Source of the DNA: Pseudomonas putida
GTDB taxonomy: Bacteria; Pseudomonadota; Gammaproteobacteria; Pseudomonadales; Pseudomonadaceae
NCBI GenBank assembly: GCA_029953615.1
Contig: CP124529.1
Coordinates: 5,668,494 to 5,732,493, forward strand
DNA length: 64,000 nt
Direction: 5' to 3'
Notes under the pieces: model-generated
The model's database searches: none
The model's input: only the letters and a program-made list of their open reading frames with translations
Told to the model about the DNA's origin: nothing
Translations under genes and position numbers: made by a program
In this document: piece by piece, positions 29,059 to 37,261 of the stretch
How the letters are laid out: each line of letters opens with the position of its first letter
How positions within the stretch are numbered: the first letter of the stretch is position 1

Positions 29059-29743
29059 GGGGTGCACTCCGGCAAAGCGCTTGCTGATCGGCTTGCCCCA
29101 TGAGCGTCATGACTTCCTCGTCCGACGTCTGCGGGAAATCCTGGTACCAGTAACCCACCGAAACCATCCGCTCGGGGACCAGCGGGCACACCAGCTCATC
29201 CACTTCACCGTACAGCGCTTCGAGCGTTTCTGGCGGTGCGACCGGGATGGCTACCACGATCCGCGCCGGTGACTGAGCGCGCGCAGCCTGGATAGCTGCC
29301 CTCATCGTGGCCCCGGTCGCCAGGCCGTCATCGATGAGAATCACCACCTGGTCCTTGAGTTGCAGGGCTGGCCGCCCTCCCCGGTAGGCCCGCTCGCGCC
29401 GGGCCAGCTCCTCGGTCTCCCTGGCAACCACGGCGTCGAACAACGCGGGATCTACCGGATAGGCCCGCAGCATGTCGTCATTGAGGAAAGTGACTCCGCC
29501 GCTGGCTATCGCCCCCATGGCGAACTCGGGGTGAAACGGCATGCCGAGCTTGCGCACCACCAGCAGGTCCAGGCGCACGTTCAGGGCGGTCGCGACTTCG
29601 TAGGCCACCGGAACACCACCACGCGGCAGTGCGAGCACGATCACGTCGGGCCTGCCAGCGTAGCGGGCCAGTGGCTCGACCAGGCAACGTCCAGCCTGGC
29701 TACGGTCGACAAACAAGGTTGGCAAGGCAAGATCATGGGACAT
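29051..29743 (-). CDS. Phosphoribosyltransferase domain protein
   Basis: The 230-aa type I phosphoribosyltransferase fold contains VIVLALPRGGVPVAYEVA, RKLGMPFHPEFAMGAIA and the PRPP loop VVILIDDGLATGATM. This subgroup is regularly adjacent to dienelactone-hydrolase-like genes in proteobacterial stress islands. The substrate is unknown; PRPP may come from the FNR-linked PRPP synthetase at 10781. Overlaps the downstream hydrolase gene by 8 bases, so the pair is translationally coupled. Confidence 0.85.
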   Translation of the reverse strand: MSHDLALPTLFVDRSQAGRCLVEPLARYAGRPDVIVLALPRGGVPVAYEVATALNVRLDLLVVRKLGMPFHPEFAMGAIASGGVTFLNDDMLRAYPVDPALFDAVVARETEELARRERAYRGGRPALQLKDQVVILIDDGLATGATMRAAIQAARAQSPARIVVAIPVAPPETLEALYGEVDELVCPLVPERMVSVGYWYQDFPQTSDEEVMTLMGQADQQALCRSAPHD

Positions 29744-29806
29744 GAATACCTCCCGCGCCGCGATGGGCGCCTGTCATTGCAGCATCCGATGGGGTCAGTG
29801 AGGGTT

Positions 29807-30451
29807 TCAAGGCGTGGCTGCACGCCCCTCCTCGGGCAACAGGTCGAACTGCGCGAGGCAACGCTGCTCATCCGCGGGGGTCAGCGCCTTCAGGCCGCTC
29901 ACCTCCTGCAGGGGCGTTTCGAACAGGGCCAGGCGCAGCACCCCATTGCGCTCCAGAAAGGTCTGAGCCATGCACGTGCACACGGGTTTGCCGACCAGCG
30001 CCGCAAGCTTCTCATCCTCGGGTACATCGACCTGGGCCTGCAGGTTGGCCGTGCAATTTTCCACGATCTGTGCCACGGAGCGCCCCGCCAGCCACACAGT
30101 GCCAGCACCGAGCAGGATCAGGAGTAGCAACACACTCATCAACCTGTTCGATTCCTGGGTGATCGAACGGAGCAACGCCAACCTGGCCTGCCAACCCGTC
30201 TCCTGGCCGTTGAAAATGGTCTTGCCGACCGTGCGTTTGACGCCCCGCTGCACCGCCCACCCCAGCGCCACACTTAACGCCAACAGGCTCAGGAGCACCG
30301 CCGGATCACGCATGGGCATGCGCCAGCTCGCGCTCAAGGCGCGATAGACGGACGCAGCGACGAGTAAAGCGACGATAGTCACGATCCAACCCAGGCTGCC
30401 CCTGGGCCTGTGCAACCAGGCCCGCAGTTTCGCCCTTGCTTGCGTATTCAT
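29807..30451 (-). CDS. Membrane protein with three predicted helices, unknown
   Basis: The 214-aa protein has hydrophobic stretches GWIVTIVALLVAASVY, PAVLLSLLALSVALGWAV and LMSVLLLLILLGAGTVWLA, then a soluble C-terminal part with KPVCTCMAQTFLERNGVL (Cys-x-Cys) and ALTPADEQRCLAQFDLLPEEG. I do not recognise a named family. The CTC pair facing the periplasm or cytoplasm might bind a metal or form a disulfide. It lies between the RNase-like gene and the phosphoribosyltransferase in the same operon. Confidence 0.6.
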   Translation of the reverse strand: MNTQARAKLRAWLHRPRGSLGWIVTIVALLVAASVYRALSASWRMPMRDPAVLLSLLALSVALGWAVQRGVKRTVGKTIFNGQETGWQARLALLRSITQESNRLMSVLLLLILLGAGTVWLAGRSVAQIVENCTANLQAQVDVPEDEKLAALVGKPVCTCMAQTFLERNGVLRLALFETPLQEVSGLKALTPADEQRCLAQFDLLPEEGRAATP

Positions 30452-30470
30452 GATTCACCTCCCGTACCGG

Positions 30471-31838
30471 CTAGCGCACAGGGTCGATGGCGACGGTTTC
30501 CTGATACTCCGGCACGCAAACCTGCCAGCCAAGTTCGAGACTGATGCGCCGTCGCAAGGTGTCGGCGGCGTGCGGCTCGCCATGAATGACGTAGGTCTGC
30601 CGAGGCGGCCGGGTGAACCCGCGCAACCACTCCATGATTTCGTCGGCATCGGCATGCGCGGAGAGATTCTCCATGGCATGCACCTGCGCCCTTATCGGCA
30701 CATCTTCGCCTTGCAAGCGCACGCTGTGAGCACCGGCGACGATATCGGCCCCCCGCGTGCCGCCGGCCTGAAAGCCCGAGAACAGGATGCTGTTGCGCGG
30801 GTTGGGGGCCAGCGCCTTGAGGTGGTGCAGCACCCGGCCACCAGTAGCCATGCCACTGGCGGCAATGATCACCGCAGGTTCGCGCAGCTGGTCAAGGTGC
30901 CTGGACTCATCGACCGTTCGCACGATATGCGTGCCATGGCACATGGCGGCGCACTCGGCCGCCGACAGCCGATGTTCGCTGCGGTACTGCTGGTAGAGGG
31001 CGGTTGCGTCGGTGGCCATAGGGCTGTTCAGGTAGACCGGGATATCCGGGATCAGCCGGTCGCGCTTGAGCGTGTACAGGTAATACATCAGCAGCTGGGC
31101 GCGGCCGACGGCAAACGATGGCACCAGGGTGATGCCATGGCGCAGCAGCGTTTCATTGATGACCTTGGCCAGGTACTGCGCGGTCGATTCGTCAGGGTGC
31201 TGGCGATCACCGTACGTCGACTCGATCAAAAGCACGTCCGCCGTCCTGACCAGTTCAGGCGCGCGCATGATCGGGTCCTGAGGGCGGCCCAGGTCACCCG
31301 AGAACAGCACGGTCTGGCCTTCGGCACTGATCTGCACCGTTGCCGCGCCGAGGATATGCCCGGCGGTGCGCATCAGCAGCTCCATGCCGTCGGCGATCGG
31401 CAAGGGCTGATGCAACGCCACGGGGTGCAACAGTGCCAGGGCCCGTTTCGCATCCTGCTCGGTATAGAGCGGGCGCGCTGGCGTGTGCTTGGAGTAGCCG
31501 TGGCGGTTGGCATGCTCGGCCTGCTCTTCCTGCAAGCGCGCACTGTCCAACAGCAGGATTTCTGCCAGGGCACAGGTCGCCGGGGTGGCGTAGATTGGCC
31601 CGCTGTAGCCCTCACGCGCCAGCACCGGAAGATAACCGCTATGGTCAAGGTGGGCGTGGGTCAGCACCACTGCATCGAGGGCGCGCAGGGCCGGTGGCAG
31701 CGGCTCCCAGTTGCGCAGGCGCAATTGCTTGAAGCCCTGGAACAGCCCGCAGTCAACCAGCACGCGCGTGCTGTCGCGGGTCAACAGGAACTTGCTGCCG
31801 GTCACGGTGCCTGTACCGCCAAGAAAGGTCAGTTGCAT
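30471..31838 (-). CDS. Metallo-beta-lactamase/beta-CASP RNase-like protein
   Basis: The 455-aa protein starts with an MBL fold: VDCGLFQG, zinc motif LTHAHLDHSGYLPVL (H-x-H-x-D-H), TAGHILGAAT and LFSGDLGRP. It continues into the beta-CASP domain (IESTYGDRQHP, VPSFAVGRAQLLMYYL, IIAASGMATGGR, IHGEP). This is the architecture of bacterial/archaeal RNA-processing exonucleases related to CPSF73. It is common in anoxia-linked operons with Usp and phosphoribosyltransferase genes and may trim RNA in dormant cells. The start is 3 bases after the Usp stop. Confidence 0.9.
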   Translation of the reverse strand: MQLTFLGGTGTVTGSKFLLTRDSTRVLVDCGLFQGFKQLRLRNWEPLPPALRALDAVVLTHAHLDHSGYLPVLAREGYSGPIYATPATCALAEILLLDSARLQEEQAEHANRHGYSKHTPARPLYTEQDAKRALALLHPVALHQPLPIADGMELLMRTAGHILGAATVQISAEGQTVLFSGDLGRPQDPIMRAPELVRTADVLLIESTYGDRQHPDESTAQYLAKVINETLLRHGITLVPSFAVGRAQLLMYYLYTLKRDRLIPDIPVYLNSPMATDATALYQQYRSEHRLSAAECAAMCHGTHIVRTVDESRHLDQLREPAVIIAASGMATGGRVLHHLKALAPNPRNSILFSGFQAGGTRGADIVAGAHSVRLQGEDVPIRAQVHAMENLSAHADADEIMEWLRGFTRPPRQTYVIHGEPHAADTLRRRISLELGWQVCVPEYQETVAIDPVR

Positions 31839-31840
31839 GG

Positions 31841-32755
31841 CTATGGCTCCCAGGTCTCGGCCACGTCAGGGTGTACTGCGAGGACGCTGCAGGGCGGGTG
31901 GCCGACAATTCGCTCGGTGGTATCGCCCAGCAGCTTGTCCAGCCCTTTGGGCTGCACGATGCCCATTACCAGCGCATCGATATCCAGTGCGGCCACCTGC
32001 TCGCGGATCACCTGTACCGGCCCGCCTTCCATGAAGTGCCGACGCTCGGGCGCGACGCCCTCGGCGTCTGCCAAGGCGTCGAATGGCTCCTGAAGCGCTT
32101 CGCGCATCTCGTCGATCCAGGCCTGGGTCACATTCATGTCCGCGGCGAACACCCCGGCCAGGTTGTAAGCAGACAACAGGTGCAACGGCGCATCACACTG
32201 CAGGGCCAGCGCCTGGGCGGCGCGGATGAGCCCACGGTTGAAGTGCTCCTGCACAGCGGGTGTTTCGCTGAACGCGGTATCCACGGCAACCAGAACACAC
32301 CGGGGCAGCGTGACGGACGACTTCGGCACAAACTGCGTGATGCCCTTGAACCCCCGCATCAAGGCGCAGTCCAGCGGCGTACTGAACAGCCGCGCCAGGG
32401 CCGAGGCGGTTTCGCTGTCCTTGATGACCATGTCGGGCTGCAGTTCATTGATGTAGTCGATGGCCATGCTGCGGATATCGTCTGCATTCAGGGTGTCGAC
32501 CGTCAGCGTGATGCCACTGCCGCGATGCCGTTCGACCAAGGCGGTCAGCCTGGCCCGATAGTGTTCGTACTGGCGCTTGAGGTCGGCTTCATTGAGCCGC
32601 TCCTCACGCAGCAAGTGCTCCTCACTCGGTTCGAACAGCCCCAGCACATGCAAGCTGGCGCCACTGACGTGCGCCAGGGCCAGGGCCCTGCGCAGCGCGG
32701 CGGAATGCGCATCGACCTCGGTGAGCAGCACCAGCAGTTGTCGGTATTGACCCAT
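31841..32755 (-). CDS. Universal stress protein, two Usp domains
   Basis: The 304-aa protein begins MGQYRQLLVLLTEVDAHSAA. Domain 1 includes LQPDMVIKDSETASALARLFSTPLD. Domain 2 starts at PRCVLVAVDTAFSETP and ends DALVMGIVQPKGLDKLLGDTTERIVGH…CSVLAVHPD. Start at 32755 with GGAGG upstream; the longer frame would cover two FNR boxes. It heads the operon Usp - RNase-like - membrane protein - phosphoribosyltransferase - hydrolase. Confidence 0.85.
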   Translation of the reverse strand: MGQYRQLLVLLTEVDAHSAALRRALALAHVSGASLHVLGLFEPSEEHLLREERLNEADLKRQYEHYRARLTALVERHRGSGITLTVDTLNADDIRSMAIDYINELQPDMVIKDSETASALARLFSTPLDCALMRGFKGITQFVPKSSVTLPRCVLVAVDTAFSETPAVQEHFNRGLIRAAQALALQCDAPLHLLSAYNLAGVFAADMNVTQAWIDEMREALQEPFDALADAEGVAPERRHFMEGGPVQVIREQVAALDIDALVMGIVQPKGLDKLLGDTTERIVGHPPCSVLAVHPDVAETWEP

Positions 32756-32824
32756 GATGAACCTCCGGGCTTGCGCCACTGGGGTGTGATGCAGGCGATG
32801 TTCCGCGCACCGCCTCGATGGCGC

Positions 32825-32874
32825 TTGATGCAGATCAGAAAACTGCCATCTGCGCTGAACTTGACCATTGTCAG
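32825..32874. promoter_or_regulatory. Two FNR/Anr boxes between divergent Usp operon and GNAT gene
   Basis: TTGAT-GCAG-ATCAG (32825-32838) lies 70 bases from the Usp start on the minus strand. TTGAC-CATT-GTCAG (32861-32874) lies 66 bases upstream of the GNAT start at 32940. Each matches the palindrome with one or a few changes. The arrangement of one box per direction repeats that at 23631-23686. Confidence 0.75.
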
Positions 32875-32939
32875 AACCGAACCGCTTGGTCACGTTACAA
32901 CGGCTGCACCAGGCACTGATCAGATCACCGGGAGGCAGC

Positions 32940-33488
32940 ATGAGCGGGCAGCAAACTGAACAGGCACAAGCCTGTGAGCACTGGGTCGAAACGCTTGACG
33001 ACGGTTCAGCCGTGCTGATCCGCCCGCTGCGCGAAGAAGACTACGAACGGGACAAGCGCTTCCTGAGCACGATCGCCTACGAAGCCAGGCGCTTTCGCTT
33101 CATCGCCGGGCTCAGCGGCGCAATGCCCAGTCTCGACCCACGGTGGATGCCGGTCGATCAGCATCAGCGTACGGCCTATGTCGCACTCGCCCACGTGGAC
33201 GGCAAGTTGCGCCAGGTGGGCGTCAGCCGCTACGCCAGCATAGCGGGCAGCCTGAGCTGCGAATGCGCGGTGGCGGTCAGCGAAGACTGGCAGCGCAAAG
33301 GCCTGGGCAAGCGCCTGTTGCAGCACCTGATCGACGCGGCACGGCGCAATGGCTACCAGTGCATGGTCTCTCGGGACCTGGCGAACAACTACGCCATGCA
33401 CCGGCTGACCAAGGCGCTGGGTTTCACCTCACGCTACCTGGGCGGCGACGTCAGCGAAATCGTCCACGAGCTGGACCTCAGCACCTGA
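32940..33488 (+). CDS. GNAT-family N-acetyltransferase
   Basis: The 182-aa GNAT is paralogous to the one at 26372: ETLDDGSAVLIRPLREEDYERDKRFL, AYVALAHVDGKLRQVGVSRYAS, CECAVAVSEDWQRKGLGKRLLQHLI (acetyl-CoA loop R-K-G-L-G-K). The shared AYVALAHVDG and CECAV segments show recent common ancestry. ATG 32940 has GGAGG 4 bases upstream (ggaggcagc). It converges with the next Usp gene across a perfect hairpin. Protein acetylation in low-energy state is a plausible role but not shown. Confidence 0.83.
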   Translation: MSGQQTEQAQACEHWVETLDDGSAVLIRPLREEDYERDKRFLSTIAYEARRFRFIAGLSGAMPSLDPRWMPVDQHQRTAYVALAHVDGKLRQVGVSRYASIAGSLSCECAVAVSEDWQRKGLGKRLLQHLIDAARRNGYQCMVSRDLANNYAMHRLTKALGFTSRYLGGDVSEIVHELDLST

Positions 33489-33491
33489 GCG

Positions 33492-33513
33492 ACAAGGCCC
33501 TGACGGGCCTTGT
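33492..33513. terminator. Bidirectional terminator hairpin
   Basis: ACAAGGCCC (33492-33500) and GGGCCTTGT (33505-33513) form a perfect 9-bp stem with a 4-base loop (TGAC), directly between the convergent GNAT and Usp stops. Confidence 0.7.
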
Positions 33514-33517
33514 ACGG

Positions 33518-34444
33518 TTACCCCTGTGAATGCTCGGGCGAGATCACCAGCACACTGCTGGACAACCGGTGCATGACACGCTCGGCAGTGCTGCCAATGA
33601 ACCAGCCGATGCCATGGTGGTGATAACTGCCCATCACCAGCACGTCGATGTCATGGCTGTCCATGAACAATCCCAGGACCTTGGCCGGGTCGCCCATGTG
33701 CATGTGGCGGTGCTCGCTGGCGATGCCATTGCGCTCGGCCAGTGCCTGGAAGGCCTCACTCTGGGCTTCGTGAAGGGTCTGGGCGAGGTTGGAGTCGAAT
33801 ACGAACGAATGCTCGCGACTACCGCCGGCGTCCAGGTACATCGACCCCAGGTCGTAGACGTAGAGCAAGTCGATCTGGGCGTTGCACTGCAAGGCCAGTT
33901 TCAGTGCCTCGCTGATGATCTGGTCATTGAAGCCTTCATACTGGTCTTCGGGCCTGGACAGGTCGACGGCCGCCAGTATCCTGCGCGGCAAGGCGTGGCT
34001 GGCTTTGTGTATCAGGTGCAACGGTATGCGCGTATCGCGCAACAACTGGATATCCAGCGACGTGAACATGGCGCGCATCCACCAGGGCTCGTGCTCGAAC
34101 TCCTTGATCAGCATGGCGAAGGGTTGCTCGCGCAAATGCAGCAGGATCTCGTTGAGCGGATGCTGCACCCAGACTACTTCGGTGGTGACCGTGAGGCCAG
34201 TACGCCGCATCGGTTGCGCCTGGCTTTCCAGCCACTCGCGGTGCTGCCGCACATAGCCATCGCGCATCACCGCCAGTGCCTGGTCATTGACCAGGCCCGC
34301 AGTGGCCAGCCCTTCGACATAGTCGAAAGCGACGATGTGCAAGGCCATGCCCTTGGCCTTGGCCAATGCTGCAGCGCGGTCATAGACCGGGGTTCGGCGC
34401 ATCAGGGGCGATGCGATCATCAAGAGTCTTTGCGGGTTGTCCAT
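33518..34444 (-). CDS. Universal stress protein, two Usp domains (UspE-like)
   Basis: The 308-aa protein begins MDNPQRLLMIASPLMRRTPV. Domain 1 ends near FTSLDIQLLRDTRIPLHLI. Domain 2 starts at RRILAAVDLSRPEDQYEG and ends DVLVMGSYHHHGIGWFIGSTAERVMHRL…SVLVISPE, with a full G-x2-G…GSTAE nucleotide loop. A Tyr/His-rich YHHHG segment precedes it. The nearest upstream FNR box (34504-34517) is 60 bases away. It is the sixth tandem Usp protein in the island. Confidence 0.87.
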   Translation of the reverse strand: MDNPQRLLMIASPLMRRTPVYDRAAALAKAKGMALHIVAFDYVEGLATAGLVNDQALAVMRDGYVRQHREWLESQAQPMRRTGLTVTTEVVWVQHPLNEILLHLREQPFAMLIKEFEHEPWWMRAMFTSLDIQLLRDTRIPLHLIHKASHALPRRILAAVDLSRPEDQYEGFNDQIISEALKLALQCNAQIDLLYVYDLGSMYLDAGGSREHSFVFDSNLAQTLHEAQSEAFQALAERNGIASEHRHMHMGDPAKVLGLFMDSHDIDVLVMGSYHHHGIGWFIGSTAERVMHRLSSSVLVISPEHSQG

Positions 34445-34503
34445 GGCACACCTCTGCGGTTGGGAAGCGTGTTTCGATCATCTGCCCCCGGCGTACGTGC
34501 GGC

Positions 34504-34517
34504 TTGATGTTTGTCAA
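34504..34517. promoter_or_regulatory. FNR/Anr box upstream of Usp gene
   Basis: TTGAT-GTTT-GTCAA, one mismatch from ideal, 60 bases upstream of the minus-strand Usp start at 34444. Confidence 0.78.
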
Positions 34518-34562
34518 CTCACGCAGCGTACAGACGAACGGCGATTCGGCCCCTGTGCAAAC

Positions 34563-34576
34563 TTGATGCGGATCAA
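34563..34576. promoter_or_regulatory. Perfect FNR/Anr box upstream of second fnr operon
   Basis: TTGATGCGGATCAA is an exact match. It is 225 bases upstream of the small gene at 34801, leaving a long leader. It is 119 bases from the divergent Usp start. Confidence 0.78.
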
Positions 34577-34657
34577 TGATTCCTGGCAAATCCGGCGCAC
34601 GCTGACCCTAGATCAAGAACAATCACGCAATGCCTCGGGAGACGTGCCATCGCGCTC

Positions 34658-34780
34658 ATGAATGCAGCAGTTTTCGTTGAAAAGAACCGTATCGTGGGCG
34701 AGGATAAACTCATCTCCGCCCTCGGCCCGCTGTCGGCAGGGACGCCTTCGTTTTGCACTGTCACGCAGTTGTCTTGCTGA
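34658..34780 (+). CDS. Possible 40-aa leader ORF
   Basis: In the leader between the FNR box at 34563 and the gene at 34801 an ATG opens a 40-codon frame, beginning MNAAVFVEKNRIVGEDKL and ending QLSC. Its first residues resemble the start of the next protein (MNVYVEKN). No strong ribosome site precedes it (GGGAG is 16 bases away). It could be a decayed duplicate or an uORF, or noise. Confidence 0.25.
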   Translation: MNAAVFVEKNRIVGEDKLISALGPLSAGTPSFCTVTQLSC

Positions 34781-34800
34781 TGCAGGCTTTGGAGGCTCCG

Positions 34801-35010
34801 ATGAACGTCTACGTCGAGAAAAACACCGAACACAACCGCTGGTGGGTACGCCTGGATGACTGCCGGGTAAGCTTCACCTCGTCCGCTGAGGCGGAACAGT
34901 TTGTAGAGCGATTGCTTGCCCGCCTCAACGCCCCCCACTCCTTCGACAAGCTGGCCAATTGCCCCCCCCGTAGCGGGTCGGCCGAACGTCGATACGCGAA
35001 GGAGTACTGA
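34801..35010 (+). CDS. Small hypothetical protein preceding fnr paralogue
   Basis: The 69-aa soluble protein begins MNVYVEKNTEHNRWWVRLDDC and contains FTSSAEAEQFVERLLARL, a helix that could mediate dimerisation; the tail is basic (SAERRYAKEY). GGAGG precedes the ATG by 6 bases. Its stop overlaps the fnr start (TGATG at 35008-35012), so the two are translationally coupled. I do not recognise the family; coupling suggests it works with, or sets the dose of, the regulator. Confidence 0.65.
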   Translation: MNVYVEKNTEHNRWWVRLDDCRVSFTSSAEAEQFVERLLARLNAPHSFDKLANCPPRSGSAERRYAKEY

Positions 35011-35840
35011 TGATGTCCGGCCAACTCAAGGTCATGCTGCTCGACCACTCCGAGGCATCGCAGGCGGCAACCCCGATTCACCTGAAACCGCTGTCGACCC
35101 TGTGCAGGGATTGCCGCGTCAGCGGCCTGTGCCTGCCCACCGGCTTGCCCCTTCACGACAACAGCTGCCTGGGCGCCCTGATAGGTCCACGCATGCGTAT
35201 TCGCAAGGGCGCCGCGCTGTTCAATGCCAATGACCCACTCACCATGCTCTATGCGGTGCGCTGCGGCAGCTTCAAGTCCAGCCTCAACACCGTCGAAGGC
35301 CAGGGCGTGGTGATCAATTTCTGGATGCCGGGCGACGTGCTCGGCCTCGATGCCATTGCCACCGAGCACCATGTCTGCGACGCCATTGCCCTGGAAGACA
35401 GCGAAGTCTGCCCGGTGCCCTACCGCCGCCTGCAAACCCTGGCGCGCGAATTTCCGGTCCTGCAGCAAAGCCTGAACCGCTTGATGAGCCGGGAGATCGT
35501 ACGTGAACACGAGCGCGTGCTGATGCTGTGCAACCTCACCGCCGAGCAACGCCTGGCCAGCTTCCTGGTGGGGCTGTCCAGGCGCTTCGTCAGCCGCGGT
35601 TACTCTGCCCATGGCTTCATGTTGCGCATGTCCCGCGAGGACATGGCCTCGTACCTGGGCCTGCGCCTGGAAACCGTTTGCCGTTCCGTCGCTCGCCTAC
35701 GTGCACTGCGCATCGTCAGCATGCACGGCAGGCTGGTGGAGATACTCGACATGCCTGCACTGATGGCGCTCCAACAAGGCGGCGGTGACGGCGTACGCAA
35801 GGACAACCCGAAGGCACCATGCTCGACACCGTCAATGTAG
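35010..35840 (+). CDS. Second FNR-type regulator with altered recognition helix
   Basis: The 276-aa Crp/FNR protein has cluster cysteines C32-x2-C35-x5-C41 and C134 (EDSEVCPVP), consistent with [4Fe-4S] sensing; extra cysteines occur at 53, 85 and 123. The recognition helix reads LRLETVCRSVARL: the E-x2-S-R DNA-contact triad of FNR has Cys in place of Ser. A C-terminal tail of about 20 residues exceeds the usual length. AAGGAG precedes; ATG 35010 or 35013 are both possible. It extends 22 bases into the following DUF4010 gene. Confidence 0.9.
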   Translation: MMSGQLKVMLLDHSEASQAATPIHLKPLSTLCRDCRVSGLCLPTGLPLHDNSCLGALIGPRMRIRKGAALFNANDPLTMLYAVRCGSFKSSLNTVEGQGVVINFWMPGDVLGLDAIATEHHVCDAIALEDSEVCPVPYRRLQTLAREFPVLQQSLNRLMSREIVREHERVLMLCNLTAEQRLASFLVGLSRRFVSRGYSAHGFMLRMSREDMASYLGLRLETVCRSVARLRALRIVSMHGRLVEILDMPALMALQQGGGDGVRKDNPKAPCSTPSM

Positions 35841-37059
35841 GCCATGGCGCGGTGGCCCTGGGTATCGGCATGCTTGTCGGGCTTGAGCGTGAACGCAAGA
35901 AAGGCCGGAACGAAGACCACGCAGCTGCCGGGCTCAGAACCTTTGCCATCACCGCCCTGCTGGGCTATGTCAGCATACTGCTGGGGGGCGCGATGCTGGT
36001 CTTGGGGTGGCGAGCCTGGGCCTGGTGCTGATGCTTTGCATGCATTACCGCAAACATGCCGACAAGGACCCGGAAGTCACAAGCGAAATCGCCCTGCTGC
36101 TGGTGCTGACTCTGGGCGCGCTGAGCCTCGATCAACCCGAACTCGCCACAGCGGCAGGCGTTGTACTGACCTTGCTGTTAGCGCTGCGCCGTCAGCTGCA
36201 TCATTTCGTGCTGCAGCAACTGAGCGAGCAGGAACTGCGCGACGGCCTGATGTTACTGACGGTGGCGTTAGTGGTGCTGCCGTTGACACCGGATCGCTTC
36301 GTAGGACCCTACCAGGTCCTCAACCCACGCACGATCTGCACACTGGTGGTCTTGCTGATGACCGTCGGCGCCTTGGGCCATATCGCCCTACGGTTGCTGG
36401 GCCCCAGGTATGGCCTGCCCTTGAGCGCCATCGCATCGGGCTTTGCCTCCGGCTCGGCGACCATTGCGTTGCTGGCTCACCAGGCCAGGCAACGAGGGAC
36501 GGCAATCAGGCCTTATGCCGCTGCGGCCGTACTGTCCAACCTCGCAAGCATCAGCCAGTTCGCTCTCGTACTGGGTGTCGTCGACAGGCGCCTGCTGAGC
36601 CCGTTCATGGTATCGATCGGGCTTGGCGTCCTGGTTACCATGACGTATGGGCTATTGCTGCTGGCCCCTTGGCGCACAGCCTCGGGCAATGCGACAGCGT
36701 ATCAAAGCGAGGGAGCCTTCAGCCTCTGGACGGCCCTGATCATCACCCTCGCCCTGACCGGCATCGCACTGTTCTCGGCCTTTCTCCTTCAGCATCTGGG
36801 CCAAAACGGTGTGAACATCGCAGCCTTCGTCGCCGGGCTGGGCGATGCCCACGCGGCGACTGCTTCGATGGCCGCGCTGGTCGTCGCTGGCCGGATTGGA
36901 CTGGCTGATCTTGTCATTCCGGGCATGATGGCGTTGACGGCAAACACGCTAACCAAATGCGTGCTGGCGTTCACCAATGGCGGCTACGGTTTTGCGCGAT
37001 ACGTGATTCCGGCGCAGTTCGTGATACTCAGTGCTATGTGGTTAGGATTGCTCGCATAA
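35819..37059 (+). pseudogene. MgtC/DUF4010-type membrane protein, one-base frameshift
   Basis: The first 62 codons (MLDTVNVGHGAVALGIGMLVGLERERKKG…LRTFAITALLGYVSILL) are the MgtC-like N-terminus. The frame then hits a stop at 36029-36031. The rest (ASLGLVLMLCMHYRKHADKDPEVTSEIA… to 37059) is the DUF4010 membrane domain in another frame. Adding one G to the GGGG run at 36004-36007 joins them as …LVLGVASLGLVL…, giving a 413-residue protein of normal length. It could be real inactivation or an indel error in the homopolymer. Overlaps the fnr paralogue by 22 bases. Confidence 0.85.
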
Positions 37060-37261
37060 GCTGTGCAGGGTGACCAAGGCTTCTAATGGTAGATTAAAAG
37101 CTCGCAATGGAATTGATTATCGAACTGCACAGCGCAATGAGTCCCCGCAGGCGCTTACTGCCACCCCAGTTGCCTCAGTCGCTCGCGTGGCACGAGCGCT
37201 GGGCAAATGATTTTCAGCAGTATTTCTAAACACCCCACCAGAAAACAGATGGCGACCATGG

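Noticed and set aside
35844..36908. A 354-codon open frame within the DUF4010 region
   Set aside because: Arg/Pro/Ser-rich in the wrong frame; the real protein is read in the other two frames joined by one base.
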